Below are positions 16,081 to 24,206 of a stretch of DNA of 64,000 bases, in pieces. This stretch comes from Mucilaginibacter aquariorum. Its GTDB lineage: Bacteria > Bacteroidota > Bacteroidia > Sphingobacteriales > Sphingobacteriaceae. A program made the position numbers and the translations under genes. The notes under the pieces were generated by a model, which made no database searches, was not told the DNA's origin, and saw only the letters and a list, made by a program, of their open reading frames with translations. Location: contig NZ_JANHOH010000001.1 of NCBI RefSeq assembly GCF_024498135.1, positions 2,046,001-2,110,000 on the forward strand. The letters run 5' to 3'. Position 1 is the first letter of the stretch. Each line of letters opens with the position of its first letter.

Positions 16081-16134
16081 GTATCAGCAGATGCTATATA
16101 ACTCAATTATAACAAGTTTTGTTATAAGGTGAAT

Positions 16135-16164
16135 AAAAAAGTCCGGCTAAAGCCAGACTTTTTT
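16135..16164 (-). terminator. rho-independent terminator of dnaN
   Basis: AAAAAAGTCCGGC pairs with GCCAGACTTTTTT (one C-A mismatch) around TAAA. The T-run on the minus strand ends the dnaN transcript about 75 bp beyond its stop codon. Confidence 0.75.
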
Positions 16165-16240
16165 GGGTAATTAGAGTAATTGATTTGTGAGTAGTTAAAT
16201 GTGCAAGCGAAAACCACTCAACAATTCACCACTCTCTAAA

Positions 16241-17365
16241 TTATGCGTAACTGTTAAGCATTACCGGCATTACCAGCATCAGTACATCTTCGTTCTCGTC
16301 GCCGCCTTGTGGCAGCAATATGCCTGCCCTGTTAGGGGTGGACATTTCTAACGATACTTCTTCGCAGTTTAAATTTTTCAGCATTTCTATCAGGAAACGG
16401 GCGTTAAAGCCAATTTCCATATCATCACCTTCGTACTGGCAGCTTAAACGTTCGTGTGCTTCGTTAGCAAAATCAATATCTTCTGATGATATGTTAAGTT
16501 CGCTTCCGTTTATTTTTAACCTTACCTGGTGGGTAGTTTTGTTAGCGTAGATAGCCACGCGACTAAGCGAGCCTAAAAATGCCAAACGGTCAATAGCCAG
16601 TTTGTTAGGGTTTTCTTTAGGTATAACCGCTTCATAATCCGGGTAACGTTCGTCAATTAAACGGCATACCAGGTTGATATTACCAAATTTAAAGAACGCG
16701 CTTGTGCTGTTGTATTCAACAGATACGTTCACATCATCGGCAGGTAAAGCAGATTTAAGCAGCGTTAGCGCCTTTTTAGGCAATATAAACGATGTTGTAC
16801 TATCTGCCTTTGCATCTTTACGACGGTAGCGTACCAGCTTATGTGCATCGGTAGCTACAAAAGTAAGGTGCTGGCTGCTTAGCTGACAGAAAACACCCGT
16901 CATGGCAGGGCGCAGTTCATCGTTGCTAACAGCAAAAATGGTTTTATTTATAGCCTCGCCCAATACTGAAGCAGGCAGGTTTACTGACGATGCATTTTCA
17001 ACAACCGGTATCTTCGGGAAATCTTCACCGTTTTCGCCGCTAAGTTTGTATTTACCGTCGCCGGCGCTTATCTCAATGGCAAAAGTGCTATCATCTACAG
17101 AGAAAGCAACAGGTTGCTCTGGTAACGATTTTAGGGTATCCAGCAGTATACGCGATGGTATAGCAATACGGCCATTCTCTTTAGCTTCAACAGGTAATGA
17201 GGTGGTCATGCTGGTTTGCAGGTCGGTAGCAGAAATGGTTAAGTTCCCGTCTTTAATCTCGAACAAAAAGTTTTCCAGTATAGGCAATACGGTGCTGTTG
17301 CTTAATGCGCCGCTTACAGACTGCAATTGCTTGAGTAGTGTTGATGTGGAAACAATAAATCTCAT
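16241..17365 (-). CDS. dnaN: DNA polymerase III beta subunit (sliding clamp)
   Basis: A 374-residue clamp that encircles DNA and tethers replication and repair polymerases. It has the standard three-domain length, opens MRFIVSTSTLLKQLQSVSGAL and ends in LMLVMPVMLN, the conserved C-terminal strand near the peptide-binding cleft. dnaA is not adjacent, so no replication origin is implied here. A TACTTTTG promoter element lies 23 bp upstream and a terminator lies downstream. Confidence 0.97.
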   Translation of the reverse strand: MRFIVSTSTLLKQLQSVSGALSNSTVLPILENFLFEIKDGNLTISATDLQTSMTTSLPVEAKENGRIAIPSRILLDTLKSLPEQPVAFSVDDSTFAIEISAGDGKYKLSGENGEDFPKIPVVENASSVNLPASVLGEAINKTIFAVSNDELRPAMTGVFCQLSSQHLTFVATDAHKLVRYRRKDAKADSTTSFILPKKALTLLKSALPADDVNVSVEYNSTSAFFKFGNINLVCRLIDERYPDYEAVIPKENPNKLAIDRLAFLGSLSRVAIYANKTTHQVRLKINGSELNISSEDIDFANEAHERLSCQYEGDDMEIGFNARFLIEMLKNLNCEEVSLEMSTPNRAGILLPQGGDENEDVLMLVMPVMLNSYA

Positions 17366-17387
17366 GATGTTATTAACGTTTATCTAC

Positions 17388-17395
17388 CAAAAGTA
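17388..17395 (-). promoter_or_regulatory. promoter -7 element for dnaN (TACTTTTG)
   Basis: An exact TAnnTTTG match on the minus strand, 23 bp before the dnaN ATG. It sits immediately downstream of the gldFG stop codon. Confidence 0.55.
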
Positions 17396-17401
17396 TAAAA
17401 T

Positions 17402-19804
17402 TTAATGAGCATACTTTCGTCTGCGAATATAATGTTGAAAAATAGCAAATATTAACACTATCCCTATTGGGGCAATATTGTTTAATAATTGCCAAAACAG
17501 CTTCTCTTCGCGTATGCGGGCACGGTTTAGCAGGCGTATTTGTATTTCTTTGCTCCGCAGCGATATCAACCCCGAGTCATCAGCCATATAGTCGGCAATG
17601 TTTAACAGCAAATTTTTGTTGCCATAACTTTGCTGGGTGTAATGATCATACCCTAAGGGATATGGGGATCCATCTGCACCTACCTGGTTGCGCAGTATAT
17701 CGCCATCGCTTATTACTATCATTTTTGTGGGTTTGCTTTGAGGTATTATGGTAACCTTTTCATTCAATCCTTCGGGCAATGGCCTGTTCCTAAAATCAGA
17801 CACAAAGTTACCCTCCAGTAATACACCGGTAATTTTTGGCGCGCTCTGAAAATCTTTTGGTTTTGGTTCATCCTCCAAGGCCTGTAACGATAACATGTGC
17901 GGCGTGCTCAATTTTTTATTATATGGCGATGAAGTAAGCAATATCGTCTTCGCGATGTTCTTTGTATTCAACAGATCAATAGTACTGGCAAACTGACTGG
18001 TAATGCCATCCAGATTTTTCACTATCGGGTGTTTGGATAAAGGCAGATAAACCGGGTTGTACAACCATGGCAGCATCTGGATCTGCGCCTGCCCACCTGC
18101 GTTACCCGTAGTAACCGGGATGGGCGAGCAATTCATATCCGCTATCAGATCATAATTGATCCGTACCCCGTAACGAAACAATTGATCGTCAAGGTTCAAT
18201 TGTTTATTAAAGGCCAGTTGCTCGCCACCATGCCCGCGCAGGCTATCCAGTTCGGCGCTTACCTGGTCAATAGCCCAAAGCACACGGCCGCCACGCATAA
18301 TATATTGGTCGAGTTTAAACTTTTCAGGTTCGTTAAATGCCTTATCGGGCTTGGCAATTACCAGCATGCTCACCTTCGCCAAGCTATCAAACGGAATGCT
18401 GTTTAAGTTAATGCGGCCAACCAAATATCCATCGCTTAAGGCTCGCATGGCGTCGTTAAGCTGCAGATCGCTCAGTTCGTTATGCCCTTCGGTGAAGCCT
18501 ATGCGCTGCTTACCACCGCTGGTTATTTTTTTTATGGCCGATGTAAAAGCATATTCTAAATTTTGGATGGAGTTATTCAATATCTCATCCGGCGAAAGGT
18601 TCATGTTGCTTTGCGATTGCAATAACTTAACCGGTATGCTCTTATCTCCAAAAGCAACCAATGCAAAAGGGAATATTATTTTTTGAGATACCCCGTCGTC
18701 TGTTTTAACGCTTAGGTTTTGTGCCTCGATGCCTTTGGAGGCCAAATCTTCGTAGGCCTGTTTCTGCTGATCGTTAGAAAGACCTTTTAGTGGATCAGTA
18801 AACTCAAATTGCAATCTACTATGGCTATAAGCCTGCAGATCGGCAAGCATATCTTTTACCGATGTTTGCAGCCTTTTCATCCCCCCGGGAAAATTATCGC
18901 CCTGTAAATAAACCGTAACATTAACCGTTTGTGGTAGGTCATCCATCACTTTGCGACTAATGGGCGCTATGGTAAAACGTTTCTCTTTAGTAAAATCGAA
19001 CCGGGTAAATAACTTGCCCGATAGTAAACTTAAAAACAACATAATACCCAGTGTGCTCAGGAAAACGGTATTAATGAATTTCTTTCCGGCCTGCCTGTTC
19101 AGCACAAACAGCGTAAGCCAGATAAATAAAGTAGCTAAAACAATAAAATATATAAGGTCGCGGGTATCTAACACACCTCTGCTTATTGATTGATAATGCT
19201 CTGTGATACCCAAACTTTGCAAGCCAAGGTTTTGCAGGGATAATATGGAGCTTAACGAATCGAATCCGCTGTAGAAGAAGAAACACAGGAAAACCGCTAT
19301 AGTAAATGCGATAACCTGGTTCTTGCTTACCGATGAGGCAAACAAACCAATAGCCGCGAACGACGATCCTAACAAAAACAAACCGATATAGGAGCCTATA
19401 ACCGCACCTGTATCTATATTGCCTTGCGGTGTACCCAAAGTGTGAACACTAAAATAATACACAAGGGTTGGCACAAGTGCAAAAAGCACTATTATTACCC
19501 CGGCAAAGTATTTACCAAGTACTATTTGTATATCGGTTAATGGGCGGGTAAGTAAAAGCTCGAATGTGCCCTCTCTCCTCTCCTCGGCTAATGAGCGCAT
19601 AGTGATGGCAGGCACCAAAAACATGAACAGGTATGGGGCAGTGCTAAACAGGCTATCTAAACCGGCATAACCATAGGCCAGGATACTGGTATCGGGGAAT
19701 ACCCATAAAAACAGCCCTAAAACAAGCAGGAAAACCCCAATAGTTATATAGGCCACCAGCGAACTGAGGTAGGTTGTTATTTCTTTCTTGAGAATGCTGA
19801 ACAC
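17402..19804 (-). CDS. fused GldF-GldG gliding-motility ABC transporter permease/auxiliary protein
   Basis: An 800-residue single chain. Residues 1-240 are an ABC-2 type permease with about six membrane segments and the GldF-like motif SLAEERREGTFELLLTRPLT (71-90). From about 241 the chain becomes GldG: a membrane segment, then FDFTKEKRFTIAPISRKVMDDL and a large periplasmic domain, with a final membrane helix near the C-terminus. In Flavobacterium johnsoniae GldF (about 240 residues) and GldG (about 560) are separate and work with the ATPase GldA; the lengths add up exactly here, so this is a clean in-frame fusion. The start is GTG. A gldA homologue lies 2 kb upstream on the same strand. Confidence 0.85.
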   Translation of the reverse strand: MFSILKKEITTYLSSLVAYITIGVFLLVLGLFLWVFPDTSILAYGYAGLDSLFSTAPYLFMFLVPAITMRSLAEERREGTFELLLTRPLTDIQIVLGKYFAGVIIVLFALVPTLVYYFSVHTLGTPQGNIDTGAVIGSYIGLFLLGSSFAAIGLFASSVSKNQVIAFTIAVFLCFFFYSGFDSLSSILSLQNLGLQSLGITEHYQSISRGVLDTRDLIYFIVLATLFIWLTLFVLNRQAGKKFINTVFLSTLGIMLFLSLLSGKLFTRFDFTKEKRFTIAPISRKVMDDLPQTVNVTVYLQGDNFPGGMKRLQTSVKDMLADLQAYSHSRLQFEFTDPLKGLSNDQQKQAYEDLASKGIEAQNLSVKTDDGVSQKIIFPFALVAFGDKSIPVKLLQSQSNMNLSPDEILNNSIQNLEYAFTSAIKKITSGGKQRIGFTEGHNELSDLQLNDAMRALSDGYLVGRINLNSIPFDSLAKVSMLVIAKPDKAFNEPEKFKLDQYIMRGGRVLWAIDQVSAELDSLRGHGGEQLAFNKQLNLDDQLFRYGVRINYDLIADMNCSPIPVTTGNAGGQAQIQMLPWLYNPVYLPLSKHPIVKNLDGITSQFASTIDLLNTKNIAKTILLTSSPYNKKLSTPHMLSLQALEDEPKPKDFQSAPKITGVLLEGNFVSDFRNRPLPEGLNEKVTIIPQSKPTKMIVISDGDILRNQVGADGSPYPLGYDHYTQQSYGNKNLLLNIADYMADDSGLISLRSKEIQIRLLNRARIREEKLFWQLLNNIAPIGIVLIFAIFQHYIRRRKYAH

Positions 19805-19876
19805 TTGATAAGAATTGTAATGATGAACGCCCGAAAATACGATTATTGTGCAGCAAAACTAAAATGATGCTAAACA

Positions 19877-19905
19877 AAAAGCCCGGGACGATATCCCGGG
19901 CTTTT
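19877..19905 (-). terminator. rho-independent terminator after the first beta-barrel gene
   Basis: AAAAGCCCGGGA pairs perfectly with TCCCGGGCTTTT around a 5-nt loop, 18 bp after the stop codon of the gene at 19923. Confidence 0.85.
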
Positions 19906-19922
19906 CATTATTTCAAGCCTAT

Positions 19923-20411
19923 TTAGAAACCGTATGCTATCCGTACGCCTATTTGACCAATTGTTCCGTTATGTGACCAGGCCTCGTAACGAACGCCAAT
20001 ATCAAAACCGCCCTCAAGTGTATAACCTATACCGGGTGAGTAAGCGAAAAACGTATTGCCGTCGCCACCGCCGGTATAAAACGATGCGCCTAACTGGCCT
20101 TCACCATAAAAGCCCTGGCTAAAATAATATTTTATACCAGCTTTTACTGGTATAAAACCATCTGAACCGCCGCCGGCAATATCTTTAGCTTTGAATGATG
20201 TATAACCGCCAGAAAGGGTGAACATAGTGCTGGTTGCAATAGGCATTTCATATTTTAATGAACCACCTATAGCAACATCGTAGATGTCTTTAAAGTCGCC
20301 TACGGGTATGCCGCCTTCAAAGCCGATACTGAAACGGGATTTTTCTGATTGTGCAAATGTTGTAAATGTTGTACCACCTACAATTGCTAATAACAGTAAT
20401 AATTTTTTCAT
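19923..20411 (-). CDS. outer membrane beta-barrel protein (paralogue 1)
   Basis: A 162-residue exported protein with signal peptide MKKLLLLLAIVGG...TFAQ and a small beta-barrel with alternating hydrophobic strands that ends in ...RIAYGF, the aromatic C-terminal residue typical of barrels. Conserved segments VKAGIKYYF, FYGEGQLGASF and FAYSPGIGYT are shared with the neighbouring gene. The ATG at the signal peptide is chosen; a longer frame upstream lacks a credible leader. Function unknown. It has its own terminator. Confidence 0.75.
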   Translation of the reverse strand: MKKLLLLLAIVGGTTFTTFAQSEKSRFSIGFEGGIPVGDFKDIYDVAIGGSLKYEMPIATSTMFTLSGGYTSFKAKDIAGGGSDGFIPVKAGIKYYFSQGFYGEGQLGASFYTGGGDGNTFFAYSPGIGYTLEGGFDIGVRYEAWSHNGTIGQIGVRIAYGF

Positions 20412-20503
20412 GATTTTAGTTATATAAGGTTGATAATTAGGAACAAATGTAATTTGATAACAAATATTTGAAACCATTTGTTTAAAAAAAATCAAACAAA
20501 AAA

Positions 20504-20525
20504 GCCCGGAGAAATATCTCCGGGC
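20504..20525 (-). terminator. rho-independent terminator after the second beta-barrel gene
   Basis: GCCCGGAGA pairs with TCTCCGGGC around AATA, followed on the minus strand by TTTTTT. It lies 34 bp past the stop codon of the gene at 20559. Confidence 0.85.
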
Positions 20526-20558
20526 CTTCTGATAAAATTATTAGTTAATATTAATCAA

Positions 20559-21089
20559 TTAGAAACTGAAAGCTAAACGGGCAGCAATCTGGCTAACAGT
20601 ATTTCCACTCATTGACCAGCCTTCGTAACGTACACCAAGATCTAAGCCGCCACCAAACGTGTAACCAATACCCGGTGAATAAGCAAATGCAGTTTTGCTG
20701 CCACTAATATTACCAAAGCCATCAACATTAACACTTTCTTTTGTGAATGCTGCACCTAACTGTGCTTCACCATAAAATCCGTCAGCAAAGAAATGTTTAA
20801 TTCCAGCTTTTACAGGGATACCATAAAATTTATAACCGGCATCTTTAGCTTCATCTTTTGCTAAAAATTTATTATAACCTGCCGAAATCGTTACGAAAGT
20901 ACCTTCTGCAATGGGGTGATCATACTTTAACGAACCGCCAATAACAAAATTAGTAAAGTTTTTAACATCGCCAACTGGTAAGCCGGCTTCAACACCAATG
21001 CTGAATTTACCACCTTCTGAAGATGATTGCGCAAATGAACTGATTGACAAACCGCATAATACGGTTAATAGTAATAATACTTTTTTCAT
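20559..21089 (-). CDS. outer membrane beta-barrel protein (paralogue 2)
   Basis: A 176-residue paralogue of the next gene: signal peptide MKKVLLLLTVLCG...SFAQ, then IPVKAGIKHFFADGFYGEAQ, FAYSPGIGYTFGGG and a terminal ...ARLAFSF. The two genes look like a tandem duplication that was then individually terminated, as each has its own hairpin. The long AT-rich leader at 21090-21276 contains no other gene. Porin-like or adhesin-like roles are equally possible. Confidence 0.75.
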   Translation of the reverse strand: MKKVLLLLTVLCGLSISSFAQSSSEGGKFSIGVEAGLPVGDVKNFTNFVIGGSLKYDHPIAEGTFVTISAGYNKFLAKDEAKDAGYKFYGIPVKAGIKHFFADGFYGEAQLGAAFTKESVNVDGFGNISGSKTAFAYSPGIGYTFGGGLDLGVRYEGWSMSGNTVSQIAARLAFSF

Positions 21090-21276
21090 AATTTTTAAAT
21101 TGTGTGATTTAAATAAAAGCTTGGCAGGGTAGTCTGCTTTGCCTGGTTTGGACATATAGACGCTGGTTGTCTATCTGTCGTTACAAACTTTTTTACTTTT
21201 TTTTCTAAATCAAGATATAAAAACTTGAAAACAAGCACATTAAAGAGCACTGCTTAAAGATCTGTGTCTTTATTTA

Positions 21277-21984
21277 TTAATTATTTGTAAGCCCTATAAA
21301 AATGTGCTCGAGTGTATTATTATTGTTTTGGCTGCGTAAATTAACAAGGGTATCATTAGCAACTATACTGCCCTGGTTAATAATTATTACACGGTTGCAA
21401 ACCGCTTCAACCTCCTGCATTATGTGTGTAGATAATATAATGGTTTTTGTTTTTCCTAATTCGGTTATCAACTGCCGTATTCCAACCAGTTGGTTAGGAT
21501 CCAGTCCCGACGTAGGTTCGTCCAAAATCAACACCTGCGGGTTATGCAGAATAGCCTGGGCCAGGCCTACCCTTTGGCGGTATCCTTTTGATAACTGTCC
21601 AATTTTTTTGTGCTGCTCGGGGCCAAGGCCTGTTTGTTCAATAACCTCGGCTATGCGTTTATCGGGCTCGTGAAGGCCATGTATGCCCGCCACAAACGCC
21701 ATCGATTCCTTTACATACATATCCGTATAAAGCGGATTACTCTCGGGCAGGTAGCCTATGTTACGCTTAACATCCAGCGGTTGCCTGCTAATGTCAAACC
21801 CGCAAACAAACGCCGTACCCGAGGTTTGCGGAATAAAGCAGGTAAGCATTTTCATGGTGGTGCTTTTACCTGCGCCGTTAGGCCCTAAAAAGCCGAGCAC
21901 GCCTGTACCTGCCTCAAAGCTGATACTATTAACTGCCTTTTGCTGCCCGTAAACTTTTGTTAATGCCTCTACCCGGATACTCAT
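21277..21984 (-). CDS. gldA: ABC transporter ATP-binding protein, GldA-like
   Basis: A 235-residue ATPase. Walker A is GPNGAGKSTTMKML (about 36-49), the signature region reads QLSKGYRQRVGLAQAILH and Walker B is VLILDEPTSGLDPNQ. The N-terminus MSIRVEALTKVYGQQKAV matches GldA, the ATPase partner of GldF and GldG in gliding bacteria. The internal ATG is chosen because the 43 codons before it translate a dispersed repeat. It lies 2 kb upstream of fused gldFG on the same strand, with the barrel genes between. Other ABC-2 exporters have similar ATPases, so the context carries part of the call. Confidence 0.8.
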   Translation of the reverse strand: MSIRVEALTKVYGQQKAVNSISFEAGTGVLGFLGPNGAGKSTTMKMLTCFIPQTSGTAFVCGFDISRQPLDVKRNIGYLPESNPLYTDMYVKESMAFVAGIHGLHEPDKRIAEVIEQTGLGPEQHKKIGQLSKGYRQRVGLAQAILHNPQVLILDEPTSGLDPNQLVGIRQLITELGKTKTIILSTHIMQEVEAVCNRVIIINQGSIVANDTLVNLRSQNNNNTLEHIFIGLTNN

Positions 21985-22030
21985 GCGGTAAAAATAGATT
22001 TTAGATGTGAGATTTGAGATATTAGATTTG

Positions 22031-22120
22031 CGTTTTGCGTTAAGGATTGCAGCAGATACCGGCCCGCGCCTAAAGCCTGTGCGCGTATAAGCGAAAAGCC
22101 TGGCCGAAGGCAACGCCCGC
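22031..22120 (-). repeat. dispersed repeat, inverted relative of 11568-11653
   Basis: Read on the minus strand it gives GGGCGTTGCCTTCGGCC, then GCACAGGC, GGGCCGGTA and TAACGCA in the same order and spacing as the copy at 11568-11653. It lies between gldA and a small zinc-ribbon gene and encodes nothing credible. Confidence 0.6.
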
Positions 22121-22144
22121 TTTTGAATAGCCCACTAAGCATGG

Positions 22145-22513
22145 TCATTTTTTAATTTTTATTTTTCTTATACTTCGGAAACGTTCTTCGGCTGTTGTAA
22201 GTGAAGGCGTAAAAATGGGTGTTTTAAATATATTATTACAGAACCCACATTTAAAGTTGGGCTCTTTTATTAATACCGCCCGTGTTAACCAGTAAAAACC
22301 TCTGATAAATGCGAAAAGAAAAGCCAGGAAAACAAAGGGCAACGCCCAGGACGCAGGCGGCTCAAAATCCATATTTTTTATATCATGAAACGCCCAGCAG
22401 ATCAGCAACACAAATGCAAGACATATAGCGGCCCTAATTAGAAACCTGCTTCTGTTTCGTAATTCCACATTGTCGCTCATACATTTTGGGCACTGAGCTT
22501 TCAAACTATTCAT
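22145..22513 (-). CDS. small two-helix membrane protein with CxxC pairs
   Basis: A 122-residue protein with an N-terminal CPKC (about 8-11), two membrane segments (about 26-43 and 57-74) and a second pair CGFC (about 89-92), so the ends probably form one cytoplasmic zinc ribbon. No family is recognised with certainty. It is divergent from glyS, about 100 bp apart. Confidence 0.55.
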   Translation of the reverse strand: MNSLKAQCPKCMSDNVELRNRSRFLIRAAICLAFVLLICWAFHDIKNMDFEPPASWALPFVFLAFLFAFIRGFYWLTRAVLIKEPNFKCGFCNNIFKTPIFTPSLTTAEERFRSIRKIKIKK

Positions 22514-22595
22514 ATATAAAACTAACCAAAATTCCTGTTTTTACATACTCAGCAAAATTCGAAATCGAAAATCCGAAATTCGAAATCAAAAAATA

Positions 22596-22603
22596 TATCT
22601 TTG
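22596..22603 (+). promoter_or_regulatory. promoter -7 element for glyS (TATCTTTG)
   Basis: An exact TAnnTTTG match ending 8 bp before the glyS ATG, giving a very short or nearly absent leader. It is preceded by short direct repeats of CGAAATTCGAAA-like words. Confidence 0.7.
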
Positions 22604-22611
22604 CCCCTATT

Positions 22612-24093
22612 ATGAGCAAATCAACCGACGAACTTTTTAAAAATGTAATATCACATTGCAAAGAATATGGCTTTGTTTTTCCATCCAGCGAAATATACGA
22701 TGGCTTAAGCGCTGTTTATGATTATGGCCAAAATGGTTCGGAATTAAAGAACAACCTTAAAACCTACTGGTGGAAATCAATGGTGCAAATGCATGAGAAC
22801 ATTGTGGGTATTGATTCGGCCATATTTATGCACCCAACCATTTGGAAAGCAAGCGGCCACGTTGATGGCTTCAGCGATCCGATGATTGACAACAAAGACA
22901 GTCAAAAACGCTACCGTGCCGACCAGCTACTGGAAGACCGCATAGCGAAACTGGATGAAGAAGGCAAAACCAGCGAGGCCGAAGAGTTACAGATAGAAAT
23001 GGATAACGCCCTGAAAGCGGAAGACCTGCCACGCCTGCGCGAATTGATCATCGAACAAAATATAAAATGCCCTATTGGCGGCACTGCTAACTGGACCGAA
23101 GTACGCCAGTTTAACCTGATGTTTAGCACCCAGGTTGGCGCTATTGCTGATGAATCGGACACGATATATCTTCGCCCGGAGACTGCGCAGGGTATTTTTG
23201 TGAATTACCTTAACGTACAAAAATCGGGCAGGATGAAAATCCCGTTTGGTATTGCACAGATAGGTAAAGCTTTCCGTAACGAGGTTATTGCCCGCCAGTT
23301 CATTATCCGCATGCGCGAATTTGAACAAATGGAGATGCAATACTTTGTACGCCCCGGCACACAACGCGAGTGGTTTGAAAAATGGAAAGAAACCCGCTTA
23401 AAATGGCACCTTGCCCTGGGTACCGATGCCGCTAAATACCGTTTTCACGAACATACCAAGCTAGCCTTTTATGCTGACGCGGCTTTTGATATTGAGTTTG
23501 ATTTCCCGTTTGGCTTTAAAGAGGTAGAGGGTATTCATAGTCGTACAAACTATGATTTAAGTCAGCACGAGAAATTCTCCCGTAAAAAGATGCAATACTT
23601 TGACCCCGAGGTTGACCCCGAAACAGGCAAACCTTATGGTAACTACATCCCTTACGTTATTGAAACTTCGATAGGTTTGGACAGGATGTTCCTGCTTACA
23701 CTGATCAACGCGTTTGAGGAAGAAGACCTGAGCACCGACGAGAAACAGGATAGCCGTACCGTACTGCGCCTACACCCTTGCCTTGCCCCGGTTAAAGCGG
23801 CTATTTTCCCGCTGACCAAAAAAGATGGCCTGCCAGAGAAAGCCCGCGAGATAATGGACAAACTAAAACTGGATTTTAACCTGCAATACGAGGAGAAAGA
23901 TGCTATTGGCAAACGTTACCGCCGCCAGGATGCTATTGGTACTCCTTTTTGCATCACGGTAGATCACCAAACTTTGGAAGATAACACCGTAACCATACGC
24001 CACCGCGATACCATGGCGCAAGAGCGTGTAGCTGCTGATGACCTGGAGAGGATCATTGGTGGTATGGTAAGCTGGAAGAACCTTTTAGGATAA
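22612..24093 (+). CDS. glyS: glycine--tRNA ligase (single-chain, alpha2 type)
   Basis: A 493-residue class II synthetase of the dimeric single-chain form. Class II motif 2 is visible as GIAQIGKAFRNEV and motif 3 as ETSIGLDRMFLL; the C-terminal anticodon-binding domain contains KDAIGKRYRRQDAIGTPFCIT. The ATG giving MSKSTDELFKNV is chosen because it directly follows the TATCTTTG promoter element; a longer frame extends upstream but overlaps the promoter and the divergent gene. A strong terminator follows. Confidence 0.96.
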   Translation: MSKSTDELFKNVISHCKEYGFVFPSSEIYDGLSAVYDYGQNGSELKNNLKTYWWKSMVQMHENIVGIDSAIFMHPTIWKASGHVDGFSDPMIDNKDSQKRYRADQLLEDRIAKLDEEGKTSEAEELQIEMDNALKAEDLPRLRELIIEQNIKCPIGGTANWTEVRQFNLMFSTQVGAIADESDTIYLRPETAQGIFVNYLNVQKSGRMKIPFGIAQIGKAFRNEVIARQFIIRMREFEQMEMQYFVRPGTQREWFEKWKETRLKWHLALGTDAAKYRFHEHTKLAFYADAAFDIEFDFPFGFKEVEGIHSRTNYDLSQHEKFSRKKMQYFDPEVDPETGKPYGNYIPYVIETSIGLDRMFLLTLINAFEEEDLSTDEKQDSRTVLRLHPCLAPVKAAIFPLTKKDGLPEKAREIMDKLKLDFNLQYEEKDAIGKRYRRQDAIGTPFCITVDHQTLEDNTVTIRHRDTMAQERVAADDLERIIGGMVSWKNLLG

Positions 24094-24120
24094 AAGATAG
24101 AAAGACAAAAGAGATAGAAA

Positions 24121-24147
24121 GCGCCGGATTTTTCCGGCGCTTTTTTA
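24121..24147 (+). terminator. rho-independent terminator of glyS
   Basis: GCGCCGGA pairs perfectly with TCCGGCGC around TTTT, followed by seven bases of T-run, 27 bp past the stop codon. Confidence 0.9.
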
Positions 24148-24176
24148 TTATCTGCCGCAGGCAAATACTAAAAACC

Positions 24177-24184
24177 TATCTTTG
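24177..24184 (+). promoter_or_regulatory. promoter -7 element (TATCTTTG)
   Basis: An exact TAnnTTTG match 22 bp upstream of the ATG of the secreted protein gene at 24207. Confidence 0.65.
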
Positions 24185-24206
24185 AATTTCCCTAAACCTA
24201 AACTAT

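Noticed and set aside
16241-17365. replication origin next to dnaN
   Set aside because: No dnaA, no DnaA-box cluster and no AT-rich unwinding element were seen around dnaN.
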